Shown in pieces: positions 8,106 through 17,481 of a stretch of 64,000 nt of DNA. The position numbers were made by a program, and so were the translations under genes. The DNA lies in contig JAFSBZ010000006.1 in assembly GCA_017437005.1 (NCBI GenBank), positions 1 through 64,000 of the forward strand, in the 5' to 3' direction. The notes beneath the pieces are model-generated. The model was not told the origin of the DNA and made no database searches. It worked only from the letters and a program-made list of their open reading frames with translations. Positions within the stretch are counted from its first letter, which is position 1; each line of letters begins with the position of its first letter. The stretch is from Clostridia bacterium (GTDB taxonomy: Bacteria > Bacillota > Clostridia > Oscillospirales > Acutalibacteraceae).

Positions 8106-10505
8106 ATGTTGTTAGACGAAAAACAAATAAGCGGCAACTTTCCCGCGCTTGCGTTGCGCGGACTTGTCGCTTTTCCAAATATGTTGCTGACGCTTGATGT
8201 CGGCAGAAAAAAATCGGTGCGCGCGCTTGAGGTCGCAATGGACAAAAACCTACCGATTTATCTTGTTACACAAAAAGATATCGCGGTTGAAGACCCAAAC
8301 AAAACCCATCTTTATGATATAGGTTGTCTTTGTCGCGTGCGTCAGGTTTTAAAAATGCCCGACGGCGGAGCAAAGGTGCTTGTAAAGGGTGTTTATCGCG
8401 CACGTCACCTTAATTTTGCCGATAACGGCTCTCATTATATTGCCACTATTGAAAAGTGCGAGGATAAGCCAATACGCAACCGTGAAGTTTATATTGAAAG
8501 TCTTATCCGCCGCATTAAAGCCGAGTTTGAACGATACGCTTTTGCCTCGCAAAATCTACCCGAGGACGTTATTCTTAATGTGGCAAAAAGCGATGACCTT
8601 GGTTCACTGTGCGATTTTATTGCATTTAACATTCCCGCTCCTTTTGACGATAAGCAATACGTTCTTGAACAGCTTAATATTACATCTCGCGCAAAAATTT
8701 TGATCGAGCTACTTGTAAAAGAGCGCGAGGTTGCCGAAATTGACAACCGTATCGGTCAAAAAACACGCGCCGTAATTGATGAAAATCAACGCGATTATTA
8801 TTTGCGAGAGCAAATGAAAATAATCAGCGAAGAGCTTTATGGCGACGATGCCGCTAACGAAATTGATGAATACCATCGTAAAGCCGCCGCGCTTGATGCT
8901 ACAGATACCATTAAAGATAAAATTCATACCGAAATTAACAAGCTTTCAAAAATGCCGCAGGGCGCTCACGAAAGCACCGTTTCACGCGCATATATCGAGG
9001 CGTGTTTATCACTTCCTTGGAATAAGTGTGACAATACCGTTGTAAATATAAACAAAGCGCAAAAAATTCTTGATCGTGATTTCTACGGTATGAAAAAGGT
9101 AAAACAGCGTATTTTAGAGGCACTTTCCGTATATGCCTTATCTCCCGATTCAAAGGGCAACATTCTTTGCCTTTATGGTCCTCCGGGTGTTGGTAAAACT
9201 TCTATTGGTAAAACCATAGCCGAATGTATGGGACGTAAGTATCAACGAATTTCATTAGGCGGTATGCACGACGAGGCCGAAATACGCGGTCACCGTAAAA
9301 CATACATAGGCGCTATGATGGGTAAAATTCTTACTGCCATTAAAAATGCGGGCACATCAAATCCACTTATATTGCTTGACGAGATTGATAAACTCGGCTC
9401 TGATTATAAGGGTGACCCCGCAAGCGCACTTTTAGAGGTTTTGGACCCCGAGCAAAACTGTAATTTTACCGACAATTTTCTTGAAATGCCATACGATTTA
9501 AGCCGTGTTGTTTTTATAACAACGGCAAACTCGCTCGATACAATTCCCGCTCCCTTGCTTGACCGTATGGAGGTTGTATCGCTTGACGGATACACCCGCG
9601 AAGAAAAATTCAACATCGCAAAACGCCATATCGTACCACGTGAAATTGCTTCTCACGGATTATCTAATAAAAGCTGTCATTTTGCTGACAGCGCGCTTTA
9701 CAGCATTATAGATTTTTATACACGCGAGGCCGGCGTTCGTAAATTACAGCGTACCATTGGTTCTCTTTGCGGCAAAGCGGCAAAGCAAATCGCCGAAGGT
9801 AGCGCAAAAAAAGTAACTATAAAGGCAGCCGATCTTGAAAATATGATAGGACATAAAAAATACCGTCCCGAAGTTATTTTGCCTCGCGATGAGGTAGGCA
9901 TTATAAACGGTCTTGCTTGGACACAGGTAGGCGGCGAAATTATGCAAATGGAGGTTGCCGTGCTACAAGGTAGCGGCAAAACCGTACTTACAGGTAATCT
10001 TGGCGATGTTATGAAGGAATCAGCCGAGGCGGCTATTACATTTGTTCGCGCAAATGCCCAAAAATACGGCATAGATGTAGAATTTTACAAATCTCGTGAC
10101 ATTCACATTCACGCAACCGAATCCGCCGTACCAAAGGATGGTCCTTCAGCAGGCGTTACCATTACCACAGCACTTATATCCGCACTTACAAACCGTCCCG
10201 TGCGTCGCGATATTGCTATGACGGGCGAGGTTTCTATTCGCGGTCGCGTGCTCGCTATAGGCGGTCTTAAAGAAAAAGCTATGGCGGCATATCGTGGCGG
10301 AGTAAAACAGGTGTTTATTCCGTACGATAATATTCCCGATATAGATGAGGTTGACGAAAAGGTACGTGAAAATGTAGAATTTATTCCCGTACAGTACGTA
10401 ACCGAAATTATAGACCGCGCACTTTTGCCATTGGTTGAAGAACCAAAAGAAAAAACAACCTTTATACCAAAGGAAGCCACAAAAGCAACAGCTATAAGAA
10501 ATTAA
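8106..10505 (+). CDS. lon: ATP-dependent endopeptidase Lon
   Basis: A cytoplasmic AAA+ serine protease for damaged and regulatory proteins. An N-terminal LON substrate domain (LPALALRG-like opening) is followed by the Walker A motif GPPGVGKT at about 358-365, a Walker B LLDEIDK, and the C-terminal protease domain. The catalytic Ser is in KDGPSAG (about 681) and the catalytic Lys in GGLKEKAM (about 722). The length of 799 residues matches LonA. The AGGAGA ribosome site is a little far from the ATG, but the N-terminus fits the family. Confidence 0.96.
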   Translation: MLLDEKQISGNFPALALRGLVAFPNMLLTLDVGRKKSVRALEVAMDKNLPIYLVTQKDIAVEDPNKTHLYDIGCLCRVRQVLKMPDGGAKVLVKGVYRARHLNFADNGSHYIATIEKCEDKPIRNREVYIESLIRRIKAEFERYAFASQNLPEDVILNVAKSDDLGSLCDFIAFNIPAPFDDKQYVLEQLNITSRAKILIELLVKEREVAEIDNRIGQKTRAVIDENQRDYYLREQMKIISEELYGDDAANEIDEYHRKAAALDATDTIKDKIHTEINKLSKMPQGAHESTVSRAYIEACLSLPWNKCDNTVVNINKAQKILDRDFYGMKKVKQRILEALSVYALSPDSKGNILCLYGPPGVGKTSIGKTIAECMGRKYQRISLGGMHDEAEIRGHRKTYIGAMMGKILTAIKNAGTSNPLILLDEIDKLGSDYKGDPASALLEVLDPEQNCNFTDNFLEMPYDLSRVVFITTANSLDTIPAPLLDRMEVVSLDGYTREEKFNIAKRHIVPREIASHGLSNKSCHFADSALYSIIDFYTREAGVRKLQRTIGSLCGKAAKQIAEGSAKKVTIKAADLENMIGHKKYRPEVILPRDEVGIINGLAWTQVGGEIMQMEVAVLQGSGKTVLTGNLGDVMKESAEAAITFVRANAQKYGIDVEFYKSRDIHIHATESAVPKDGPSAGVTITTALISALTNRPVRRDIAMTGEVSIRGRVLAIGGLKEKAMAAYRGGVKQVFIPYDNIPDIDEVDEKVRENVEFIPVQYVTEIIDRALLPLVEEPKEKTTFIPKEATKATAIRN

Positions 10506-10522
10506 AAAAGAAGGTGACTGTT

Positions 10523-11113
10523 TTGAACTGGAACAAGGTGGATTTTGAAGCCGCTTTTGGCACGCTTGAGCAACTTTTTCAATCAGATTTACCCGAAATT
10601 TGCTTTTCGGGTCGTTCAAACGTGGGTAAATCATCGCTTATTAATAAAATTTTAAACCGTAAGTCTATTGCCCGTGTTAGTTCAACCCCAGGCAAAACAG
10701 TTACTATCAATTTTTACAAATTAGACGAGCTTCGACTTGTCGATCTACCCGGCTATGGATATGCCAAGGTTGCCGATAGCGAACGTGAACGCTGGGCAGA
10801 ATTAATGGAAGGATACTTCCGCACCAATCGCAATATTAGGCTGTGCTTGCAGCTTATTGATATGCGCCATCCTGCTACTGATTTTGACATTTCTATGCTC
10901 GAATTTTTAGCGCATTTTGAAATTCCATATGCAGTTGTTTTAACCAAATGCGATAAATTAAATAAATCCGAGTTTAATAAACGTTTATCATCGCTTAAAG
11001 AAGAACTTGGTGACTTAGGCAGTAATGTCAAGATTATTCCGTTTAGCGCACTCAAGGGTACAGGCGCCGATGACGTGCGTAAAGCAATAGAAGTCGCTAT
11101 AGGAGAAAACTGA
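10523..11113 (+). CDS. engB: Ribosome biogenesis GTPase EngB (YsxC/YihA)
   Basis: A TRAFAC-class GTPase needed for late 50S subunit assembly. G1 is GRSNVGKSS, G3 DLPGYG and G4 TKCDK, all intact. At 196 residues it is the usual size. TTG at 10523 is preferred: the ribosome site AAGAAGGTGA overlaps an in-frame GTG at 10514, which is therefore unlikely to initiate. It follows lon by 17 bp, a common lon-engB pairing in Firmicutes. Confidence 0.94.
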   Translation: MNWNKVDFEAAFGTLEQLFQSDLPEICFSGRSNVGKSSLINKILNRKSIARVSSTPGKTVTINFYKLDELRLVDLPGYGYAKVADSERERWAELMEGYFRTNRNIRLCLQLIDMRHPATDFDISMLEFLAHFEIPYAVVLTKCDKLNKSEFNKRLSSLKEELGDLGSNVKIIPFSALKGTGADDVRKAIEVAIGEN

Positions 11114-11114
11114 T

Positions 11115-11642
11115 ATGAATTTTACCGAAATTGCATCAACCCGTCAATCCTGCCGCAGTTACGACAGCACAAGGGCGGTAGAACAACAAAAACTTGACGC
11201 TATACTAAATTCAGCCCGCCTTGCTCCCTCCGCCTGCAACGGTCAACCGTATCATTTAACCGTATGCACAGGTGATACCGCGCTAACGGTTGCAAAAGCA
11301 ACACAAAGTATGGGGATGAACAAATTTACTTCAGACGCTCCCATAATGATAGTAATATCCGAGCAACCGTACGTTAAGTCAGCGGCTGTAGGCGCCAAGC
11401 TTAAGCACAACGATTACCGTTCTATCGACATTGGTATTGTTTCGGCATACATCACAGCCGAAGCCGCCGCGCAAAAACTTGGTAGCTGTATTTTAGGTTG
11501 GTTTGACAACGAAAAAATCAAGACGATATGCGAAATAGCAGGGGATGTACGGCTTGTTATTTGCATAGGCTATGCAAAATCGGATGACAAGCTTCGCACA
11601 AAAAAGCGAAAAGCCTTTGAAGATTTAATAAAATATAAATAA
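11115..11642 (+). CDS. Nitroreductase family protein
   Basis: A 175-residue flavin-dependent oxidoreductase-like protein. The opening pattern (STRQSCRSYDS, then LNSARLAPSACNGQPY) is the FMN-binding start of the nitroreductase family, and SCILGWFD is the usual C-terminal segment. Substrate unknown. It starts 1 bp after engB and so is cotranscribed; a terminator follows about 30 bp downstream. Confidence 0.88.
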   Translation: MNFTEIASTRQSCRSYDSTRAVEQQKLDAILNSARLAPSACNGQPYHLTVCTGDTALTVAKATQSMGMNKFTSDAPIMIVISEQPYVKSAAVGAKLKHNDYRSIDIGIVSAYITAEAAAQKLGSCILGWFDNEKIKTICEIAGDVRLVICIGYAKSDDKLRTKKRKAFEDLIKYK

Positions 11643-11670
11643 TCGTTTTATATAATGCTTTTAGCGTAAA

Positions 11671-11706
11671 ATCAGGGTGACTTTTGCCACCCTGATAATT
11701 TTTTCA
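11671..11706 (+). terminator. Terminator after the lon-engB-nitroreductase run
   Basis: A 9-bp perfect stem, ATCAGGGTG (11671-11679) with CACCCTGAT (11688-11696), then AATTTTTTC. Confidence 0.9.
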
Positions 11707-11716
11707 CAATTTTTTC

Positions 11717-11756
11717 TTGACTTTTTCTATGACGCGTCATATAATAGGACGTGTCA
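11717..11756 (+). promoter_or_regulatory. tetR promoter with palindromic operator
   Basis: TTGACT (11717-11722), 17 bp and a perfect TATAAT (11740-11745). A perfect 12-bp palindrome ATGACGCGTCAT (11729-11740) fills the spacer and touches the -10. A second site, GGACGTGTCA (11747-11756), lies just after the -10. The arrangement suits self-repression by the TetR protein encoded immediately downstream. Confidence 0.75.
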
Positions 11757-11785
11757 CAGAGAATAAAAATAAATGAGGTGATGTT

Positions 11786-12472
11786 TTGGCAAAACGAGTT
11801 AACACTACAAAGCTTGAAATTATTAGAACCGCTTCCGAAATGATTCTTGAAAACGGTTATTCAAACACATCTGTGCGGTCAATCTGCTCTGACCTTGACA
11901 TTGGACTTGGACATATGTCATTTTACTTTGCTACCAAGGAGCATTTGCTTGCCGAAATAGTAACAATGCTGTGCAATTTTCAATGGAAAATGATGCGTGA
12001 GGAGGCTAACGACGGAGTAAGCCTACTGTTAGCGCTTTGTCTTGAGCTTATGACAATGGCATCCGCTGCCGAGGAAGACCCTATTGCAAAGGATCTTTTT
12101 ATATCATCCTATATTAGTCCGCTAACACTTGAAATAATTCGTAAAAACGATGCGGCACGTGCCAAAACCGTTTTTGCTGATTTTTGCCCTGATTGGACCG
12201 ACGAACAATTTACCGAAGCCGAGGTATTGGTATCTGGCATAGAGTACGCTACGCTTATGACCACCGAAACGTCCTCTCCGCTTGACACACGAATTTCCGG
12301 CGCGCTTGACGCTATTATGAAAATTTATAACGTTCCTGATGAAATTCGCAAAAAAAAGATATCAAAGGTTCTTACTATGGACTACCGTAGCTTAGGTCGA
12401 CGAATTTTTAAGGAATTTAAGCAATATATTAATGATGAAAACGAATTGGCTTTTGAAGAGCTTTTCACATAA
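11786..12472 (+). CDS. TetR family transcriptional regulator
   Basis: A 228-residue regulator. The N-terminal helix-turn-helix runs over residues 8-55 (IIRTASEMILENGYSNTS, then VRSICSDLDIGLGHMSFYF), the standard TetR DNA-binding signature. The C-terminal ligand/dimer domain is not recognised. The start is TTG at 11786 behind GAGGTGATG. The promoter carries two related palindromic sites, so it is probably autoregulated. No exporter or enzyme typical of a TetR target sits next to it; the following gene is a surface protein with its own ribosome site 58 bp away. Confidence 0.9.
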   Translation: MAKRVNTTKLEIIRTASEMILENGYSNTSVRSICSDLDIGLGHMSFYFATKEHLLAEIVTMLCNFQWKMMREEANDGVSLLLALCLELMTMASAAEEDPIAKDLFISSYISPLTLEIIRKNDAARAKTVFADFCPDWTDEQFTEAEVLVSGIEYATLMTTETSSPLDTRISGALDAIMKIYNVPDEIRKKKISKVLTMDYRSLGRRIFKEFKQYINDENELAFEELFT

Positions 12473-12530
12473 AATAACGGAACGAATAAATTGGTTCCCT
12501 ACAATATAAAATCCTTTGGAGGTAAAAATT

Positions 12531-15500
12531 ATGAAAAAAACATTTTCAAAAATCTTAGCAGTAATTTTAACTTTTGTGCTTGTTTTTTCTGCAATGCCTG
12601 TAGCCTTTGCTGCCGATGAAATCGCAAGCGGTACCGCAGGCGAAGGCGTTAATTGGGTGCTTGACACAGATGGTACTCTCACTATCAGTGGTGAAGGCGA
12701 GATCGTAGTCGATTGGTATGCACCACCATGGGAAAGCTATATTAATGACATATATGTTGTTGATATTCAAGAGGGTATTACCAACATTCCAGACACCGCT
12801 TTTTACTATGCTGAAAATCTTGTAAGTGTAAACGTTCCCGCAAGCGTTACAAATATGTCCGAAAACGATACCAGTCCATTTTGGAATTGCTTTGCACTCA
12901 AAGAGATTAATGTTCACAAGGATAACGCAGCATATGTCAGTGTTAATGGTGTTGTCTTTAACAAGGATATGTCTGTTTTGTGTTACTATCCACCAAACAA
13001 GGCTGATTCAACATATACCATTCCGTCTAGCGTAACAACACTCGCTGCAAATTCTTTTAATTATACAAAGAACATCAATTCGTTAACCCTACCTGATACT
13101 GTTACAACTCTCTCAAACGAGTGTTTTCGTCACGCAAAAATAAAATCAATAATTCTCAATAATAATATTACCGTTATTCCCTGGAGTTGTTTTTCCTATT
13201 CTTCACTTGAAAGCATAGTAATTCCTGACAGTGTAGAAGGCATAGAATACGGCGCTTTTTATGATTGTAGCAATCTTAAAAACGTAACCATCGGCAGCGG
13301 TGTTAAGACTATTGCCGATAGCATTTTCCAATACTGTTATGAGCTTACCGCTATTCACTATAAAGGTAGCGAAGCGCAGTGGAACGAGATTGCAATTCAT
13401 GAAGAAAATGAATATCTTAACAATATGGCAATTCACTATGTAACTGACGAAACGTATAAAGATGGCTTTGAGCCTGACTGCGAAACAGACGGTCACACAG
13501 GCGGTATTTACTGTACTGAGTGTGAAAATTATGTAACAGGAAACGTGATTTATGCGCCCGGTCACGATTTTGAGAACAGTATTTGTACCGTTTGTGGTAG
13601 CGAATGTAATCACCAACACTACGATTTTGACGGTATTTGCGATATTTGCGGTCAAAATGCTCCTATTGATGCAATAAACGTAGGTGAAACCAAGTCAGTA
13701 TATATAAAAGAAAAAGAAGGTACAAATATAGTTACATTTACAGCAGCTCAAAATGGCACGTATGTACTTTCCTCAAACAAAGACGATATTAATATTGACC
13801 CTTACGTAACACTTTATGACAGCAATTGTAACGAAATAGGTGATAATGACGACGATGGTGGCGAATATAATTTTAAATTAATTTTTACCGCCGTAGCCGG
13901 TGAAACCTACTACTTTGAGCTTTCAAGCTATGATGCAGATTCTACATACGACATTACTTTTGATACGTATTATGCCTTTACTCATCAGCCCTCGGCAAAA
14001 GAACCTTATGTCGAATTTTCTTGGGATAATGCAGAATTTCAGTGGTATACCACAACACTAAACTCGATACCTATTACTTCAAACAACGCACAAGCCGTAT
14101 CTTATGACTGGGGTAATAGCTCATACGACAGTCAAAACGGCTGGACAGGTGTAGTTAGCTCTCCCGATGGCGAGACTTCTGATTATGACTTTTTCACCGT
14201 GCCGCTCAAAGCCGGCGAAAGCATAATAGTAGAGCTTTTCGGCAATTATTCGGATGGCGTAGGTCTTTGGGATTATTCTCAATCCAAAGGTGTTTGGTAT
14301 GACTTGACGGAAGATACTGAATATATCTTAACTGCTGAAAACGATGGTAATTATACCTTCTACACCTTCTCAAATACAGGTGATGTAACGGTAAAAGCAG
14401 ATTTTGTTAAATTTGATTATAACAAAATTAACGGTCAGACCGACGCAGAGCTAAAAAATCTTGTTATTGGTACACGTTATGTCTGTCTTGCTACAATAGA
14501 TGGTAAAACTGTATATTCTAACATATTTGAATATACATATTTTATAGCCCATCAGCCAATCTCTGCCGAGCCTTATGTAACACTTAACGAGCCGGCAAGT
14601 GATGCTAAATACCAGTGGTACAAATTAGAAGAAGGTGTTGGTGAACTTACCGATTTAGAGGTAGAGCCCTTTGCGATGAGCACCGGCGCTTCTTACGATA
14701 GCGAAACAGGTTGGACCGGTTACTATGATAGCGAAAACGGTAGCGCACATTTCTTTTACATTTCTCTTGCCGAGGGCGAATCAATAACTGTTGAAGCAAC
14801 AGGTAATGTATCAGAAATAAGTATATACAATCCCGAATTATCTGAATATACACAAAGCGCTATTCCGGATGAAAACGGAACAGTTACCCTTACATCAATA
14901 TATGAAACCGGCTATATTTTATCTGCCGTATGCGATCCCGACGCTACTATCAGAGCGTACGGCAATGCCTTATTCCAAACCGCTGTTGAAAATCAGACAA
15001 CAGCCGCTTTAACAAATGCAGATAGTGGCGCAACCTATTTTTGTAAAGTAGACATAGGCAACAAAACGGTTACATCTGATACATTTGAATATAATTATGC
15101 TATCACACATCAACCTACAACATCAGAACCTTATGTAGAGCTAAACGATGATACCGATGCTACATATCAATGGTATTCAGCTACAGCCGAGGATGTTGAA
15201 ATTACCGATCAAGACAGCGTGATTACCGAAACGGAGCAAACAGGGGTGCTTGCAACATATGACGCAGAAAACGGATGGAGCGGTATGCGAGCAAACGATG
15301 AAGTTATCATATACTTTGCTGCCGAATTTTACGAGGGACAAAAAATAACCTTCACCGCAAATGACAATGCCGCAGCCGTTGCTATGATGGATGTATTCTC
15401 TGTTTTATCGGGTGAAACATCTGCTATAGATGCCGAATTTGATGAAAACGGAACCGCAACATTGACCGTGCCATCCGATAGCGTATACATCATATTGGTA

Positions 15501-15863
15501 AACAGCGCTACCGACACCACCATAAAGGTATTTAACAAAATTTATAACTATTCTCCTATCGAGAACGAGAATGAATCAACGTTAAAAACATCCAACAACG
15601 GTATTTATGCCTGCGAGGTTACCTTTGCTGACGGCACAACTGAAATGTCAGATTTATTAAGCATAGAAAACAAAATTGGTGACGTTAACGGTGATAACAG
15701 AATTAACGGTAAAGACTATGCAATTATTTTGCAATATGTTAACGGCTGGGAAGTTGAAATTATTAAAGAGGCCGCCGATGTAAATTCTGATGGCAGAATA
15801 AATGGTAGAGATTTTGCAATGATTTTACAGTCCGTTAACGGTTGGGACGTAATTTTAGGATAA
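12531..15863 (+). CDS. Secreted leucine-rich-repeat protein with C-terminal dockerin
   Basis: A 1110-residue exported protein with a clear signal peptide ending in AFA|ADE near residue 28. Residues about 50-290 are BspA-type leucine-rich repeats (LPDTVTTL, IPDSVEGI patterns). A Cys-rich spacer follows (CxxC pairs, about 310-370). Three modules of about 188 residues begin with (F/I)xHQPxxxEPYV at about 482, 670 and 858. The C-terminus (about 1048-1110) is a type I dockerin with two calcium loops, DVNGDNRINGKD and DVNSDGRINGRD, each followed by a helix ending VNGW. Dockerins bind cohesins; no cohesin is in this window. Likely adhesion or carbohydrate recognition; no catalytic domain seen. ATG at 12531 follows GGAGGT. 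Confidence 0.88.
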   Translation: MKKTFSKILAVILTFVLVFSAMPVAFAADEIASGTAGEGVNWVLDTDGTLTISGEGEIVVDWYAPPWESYINDIYVVDIQEGITNIPDTAFYYAENLVSVNVPASVTNMSENDTSPFWNCFALKEINVHKDNAAYVSVNGVVFNKDMSVLCYYPPNKADSTYTIPSSVTTLAANSFNYTKNINSLTLPDTVTTLSNECFRHAKIKSIILNNNITVIPWSCFSYSSLESIVIPDSVEGIEYGAFYDCSNLKNVTIGSGVKTIADSIFQYCYELTAIHYKGSEAQWNEIAIHEENEYLNNMAIHYVTDETYKDGFEPDCETDGHTGGIYCTECENYVTGNVIYAPGHDFENSICTVCGSECNHQHYDFDGICDICGQNAPIDAINVGETKSVYIKEKEGTNIVTFTAAQNGTYVLSSNKDDINIDPYVTLYDSNCNEIGDNDDDGGEYNFKLIFTAVAGETYYFELSSYDADSTYDITFDTYYAFTHQPSAKEPYVEFSWDNAEFQWYTTTLNSIPITSNNAQAVSYDWGNSSYDSQNGWTGVVSSPDGETSDYDFFTVPLKAGESIIVELFGNYSDGVGLWDYSQSKGVWYDLTEDTEYILTAENDGNYTFYTFSNTGDVTVKADFVKFDYNKINGQTDAELKNLVIGTRYVCLATIDGKTVYSNIFEYTYFIAHQPISAEPYVTLNEPASDAKYQWYKLEEGVGELTDLEVEPFAMSTGASYDSETGWTGYYDSENGSAHFFYISLAEGESITVEATGNVSEISIYNPELSEYTQSAIPDENGTVTLTSIYETGYILSAVCDPDATIRAYGNALFQTAVENQTTAALTNADSGATYFCKVDIGNKTVTSDTFEYNYAITHQPTTSEPYVELNDDTDATYQWYSATAEDVEITDQDSVITETEQTGVLATYDAENGWSGMRANDEVIIYFAAEFYEGQKITFTANDNAAAVAMMDVFSVLSGETSAIDAEFDENGTATLTVPSDSVYIILVNSATDTTIKVFNKIYNYSPIENENESTLKTSNNGIYACEVTFADGTTEMSDLLSIENKIGDVNGDNRINGKDYAIILQYVNGWEVEIIKEAADVNSDGRINGRDFAMILQSVNGWDVILG

Positions 15864-15879
15864 TAAATTTATATAGTAA

Positions 15880-15909
15880 AACCCCTGCTGATTTAAATCA
15901 GCAGGGGTT
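15880..15909. terminator. Bidirectional terminator between the LRR-dockerin gene and acpP
   Basis: A perfect inverted repeat: AACCCCTGCTGATTT (15880-15894) with its complement (15895-15909), between convergent genes. Confidence 0.88.
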
Positions 15910-15922
15910 AGTTTCAATTAAA

Positions 15923-16150
15923 TTACATATTATCCTGAATATACTCAACAACCTGACCTACGGTTTTAAGTGATTCAATTTTTTCATCAGGAATTTCTAT
16001 TTCAAACTCGTCTTCAATAGACATAAGCATTTCTACAACGTCAAGACTGTCAGCACCAAGGTCATCTTGAATATCGGTGTCCATTGTGATGCTGTCAATA
16101 TCAGCATCAAGCTGATCAGCTAAGATTTGTTTCATTTTTTCAAATACCAT
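15923..16150 (-). CDS. acpP: Acyl carrier protein
   Basis: A 75-residue acidic carrier of fatty acid intermediates. The phosphopantetheine attachment serine is Ser35 in GADSLD. ATG at 16150 is preferred because the strong site GGAGG lies 8 nt upstream; an earlier in-frame ATG at 16165 would overlap that site. Other fatty acid synthesis genes are not adjacent, so the gene is monocistronic here. Confidence 0.94.
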   Translation of the reverse strand: MVFEKMKQILADQLDADIDSITMDTDIQDDLGADSLDVVEMLMSIEDEFEIEIPDEKIESLKTVGQVVEYIQDNM

Positions 16151-16275
16151 AAAATTTTCCTCCATATAAAGCGTCTCCGCTAAAAATTTTTTCTTATATA
16201 AAAATAATATGTGCTATTTGCTTTTTTGTCAATAGTTTTTTATAATTTTTTTGATTATAAAAAACAAATTATATA

Positions 16276-16304
16276 TTGATTTTTTATGGTGTTTTTGTTA
16301 AAAT
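16276..16304 (+). promoter_or_regulatory. Promoter of the nagA operon
   Basis: TTGATT (16276-16281), 17 bp and TAAAAT (16299-16304) with an extended TG two bases before the -10. Confidence 0.65.
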
Positions 16305-16338
16305 TATAAAGGAATATTATTACAATGGAGGTATGTTT

Positions 16339-17481
16339 ATGAAGGCCATTATAAACGGTAAAATTATACTTAAAGACCGTATTGTTGAGAATATGGCGCT
16401 TCTTTACAGCGATGTAATAGAGGGCGTTGTATCAACCGACCAGATACCTGCCGATGCACAAGTTATAGATGCTTGTGGTGGATATGTATCGCCGGGTCTT
16501 ATTGACATTCACATTCACGGCTATCTTTCAAAAGACGTTTGCGACGGCGAGGAAGAAAGTATTCGCACAATTGCAGGTGGCATTGTTAAAAACGGTGTTA
16601 CAGGCTTTTTGCCAACTACTATGACGGTAGATATGACGGTTATCCGCAAAGCGCTTGAGGTTTGCCGCAATTTAAAAGAAGAAAGCAAAACTTGGGCAGG
16701 CTCTACAATTTTGGGTTGCCACGCTGAAGGTCCTTTTATATCTGAGAGCAAAAAGGGTGCTCAAGACCCAAAATACATACTCAAGCCTGACGCTAAGTTT
16801 GTAAAAGAATATGCTGACATCATTAAAATTATCACCCTCGCACCTGAATGTGATACCGATGATTTTGCCGCTATTCGTGAAATAAGCCGCGATACCGATG
16901 TTGTAATCTCTATGGGTCACACCAGCGCTGATTATAATACTGCTATGGCAAGTACTACAGCAGGTGTTAAGCACGTGACTCACTTGTTTAATGCTATGAC
17001 TCCTTTGGCTCATCGCGCTCCCGGTGTTGTTACTGCAGCATTTAACAGCGACGTAACAACAGAGGTTATTGTTGACACCTTCCACGTAAATTCTTGTTTT
17101 TATGATTTGCTTTATAAAATAAAAGGTAGAAAGCTTTGCTTTATTACCGACTGCTTACCCGCAGGCGGTTTGCCTTATGGCGAATATACCTTAGGCGGTA
17201 CAAAAATTATTTATAACGATATTGTATGCCGACTTGAAGACGGCACCGTTGCAGGTAGTGTATTACCACTTAACAAGGGTGTATGGAACGTTTACACCAA
17301 CTCTAACATTCCACTTAACGAATGTGTAAACGGCGCAACACTTAACCCTGCTACTGCCATTGGTGTTGATGACCGTAAGGGTTCACTTGACGTAGGTAAG
17401 GATGCTGACATTATTATTACTGATGACAGCTTTAATGTATTAAAAACCATTATTGGAGGAGAAATCAGATATGAAGCTTAA
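16339..17481 (+). CDS. nagA: N-acetylglucosamine-6-phosphate deacetylase
   Basis: An amidohydrolase that deacetylates GlcNAc-6-phosphate in amino sugar catabolism and cell-wall recycling. The metal motif HIHG, GCHAEGPF (metal Glu), MGHTSA and THLFNAM, and a C-terminal ITDCLPAGG with the catalytic Asp are all in order. The length of 380 residues is normal. ATG at 16339 is chosen because GGAGG ends 8 nt upstream; the ATG at 16333 is too close. Its last 11 bp overlap the kinase gene. Confidence 0.95.
   Translation: MKAIINGKIILKDRIVENMALLYSDVIEGVVSTDQIPADAQVIDACGGYVSPGLIDIHIHGYLSKDVCDGEEESIRTIAGGIVKNGVTGFLPTTMTVDMTVIRKALEVCRNLKEESKTWAGSTILGCHAEGPFISESKKGAQDPKYILKPDAKFVKEYADIIKIITLAPECDTDDFAAIREISRDTDVVISMGHTSADYNTAMASTTAGVKHVTHLFNAMTPLAHRAPGVVTAAFNSDVTTEVIVDTFHVNSCFYDLLYKIKGRKLCFITDCLPAGGLPYGEYTLGGTKIIYNDIVCRLEDGTVAGSVLPLNKGVWNVYTNSNIPLNECVNGATLNPATAIGVDDRKGSLDVGKDADIIITDDSFNVLKTIIGGEIRYEA

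Noticed and set aside
13500-13660. Zinc-finger function for the CxxC pairs in the LRR-dockerin protein
   Set aside because: The protein is exported and the Cys pairs occur in a spacer common in clostridial surface proteins; DNA binding is not plausible.
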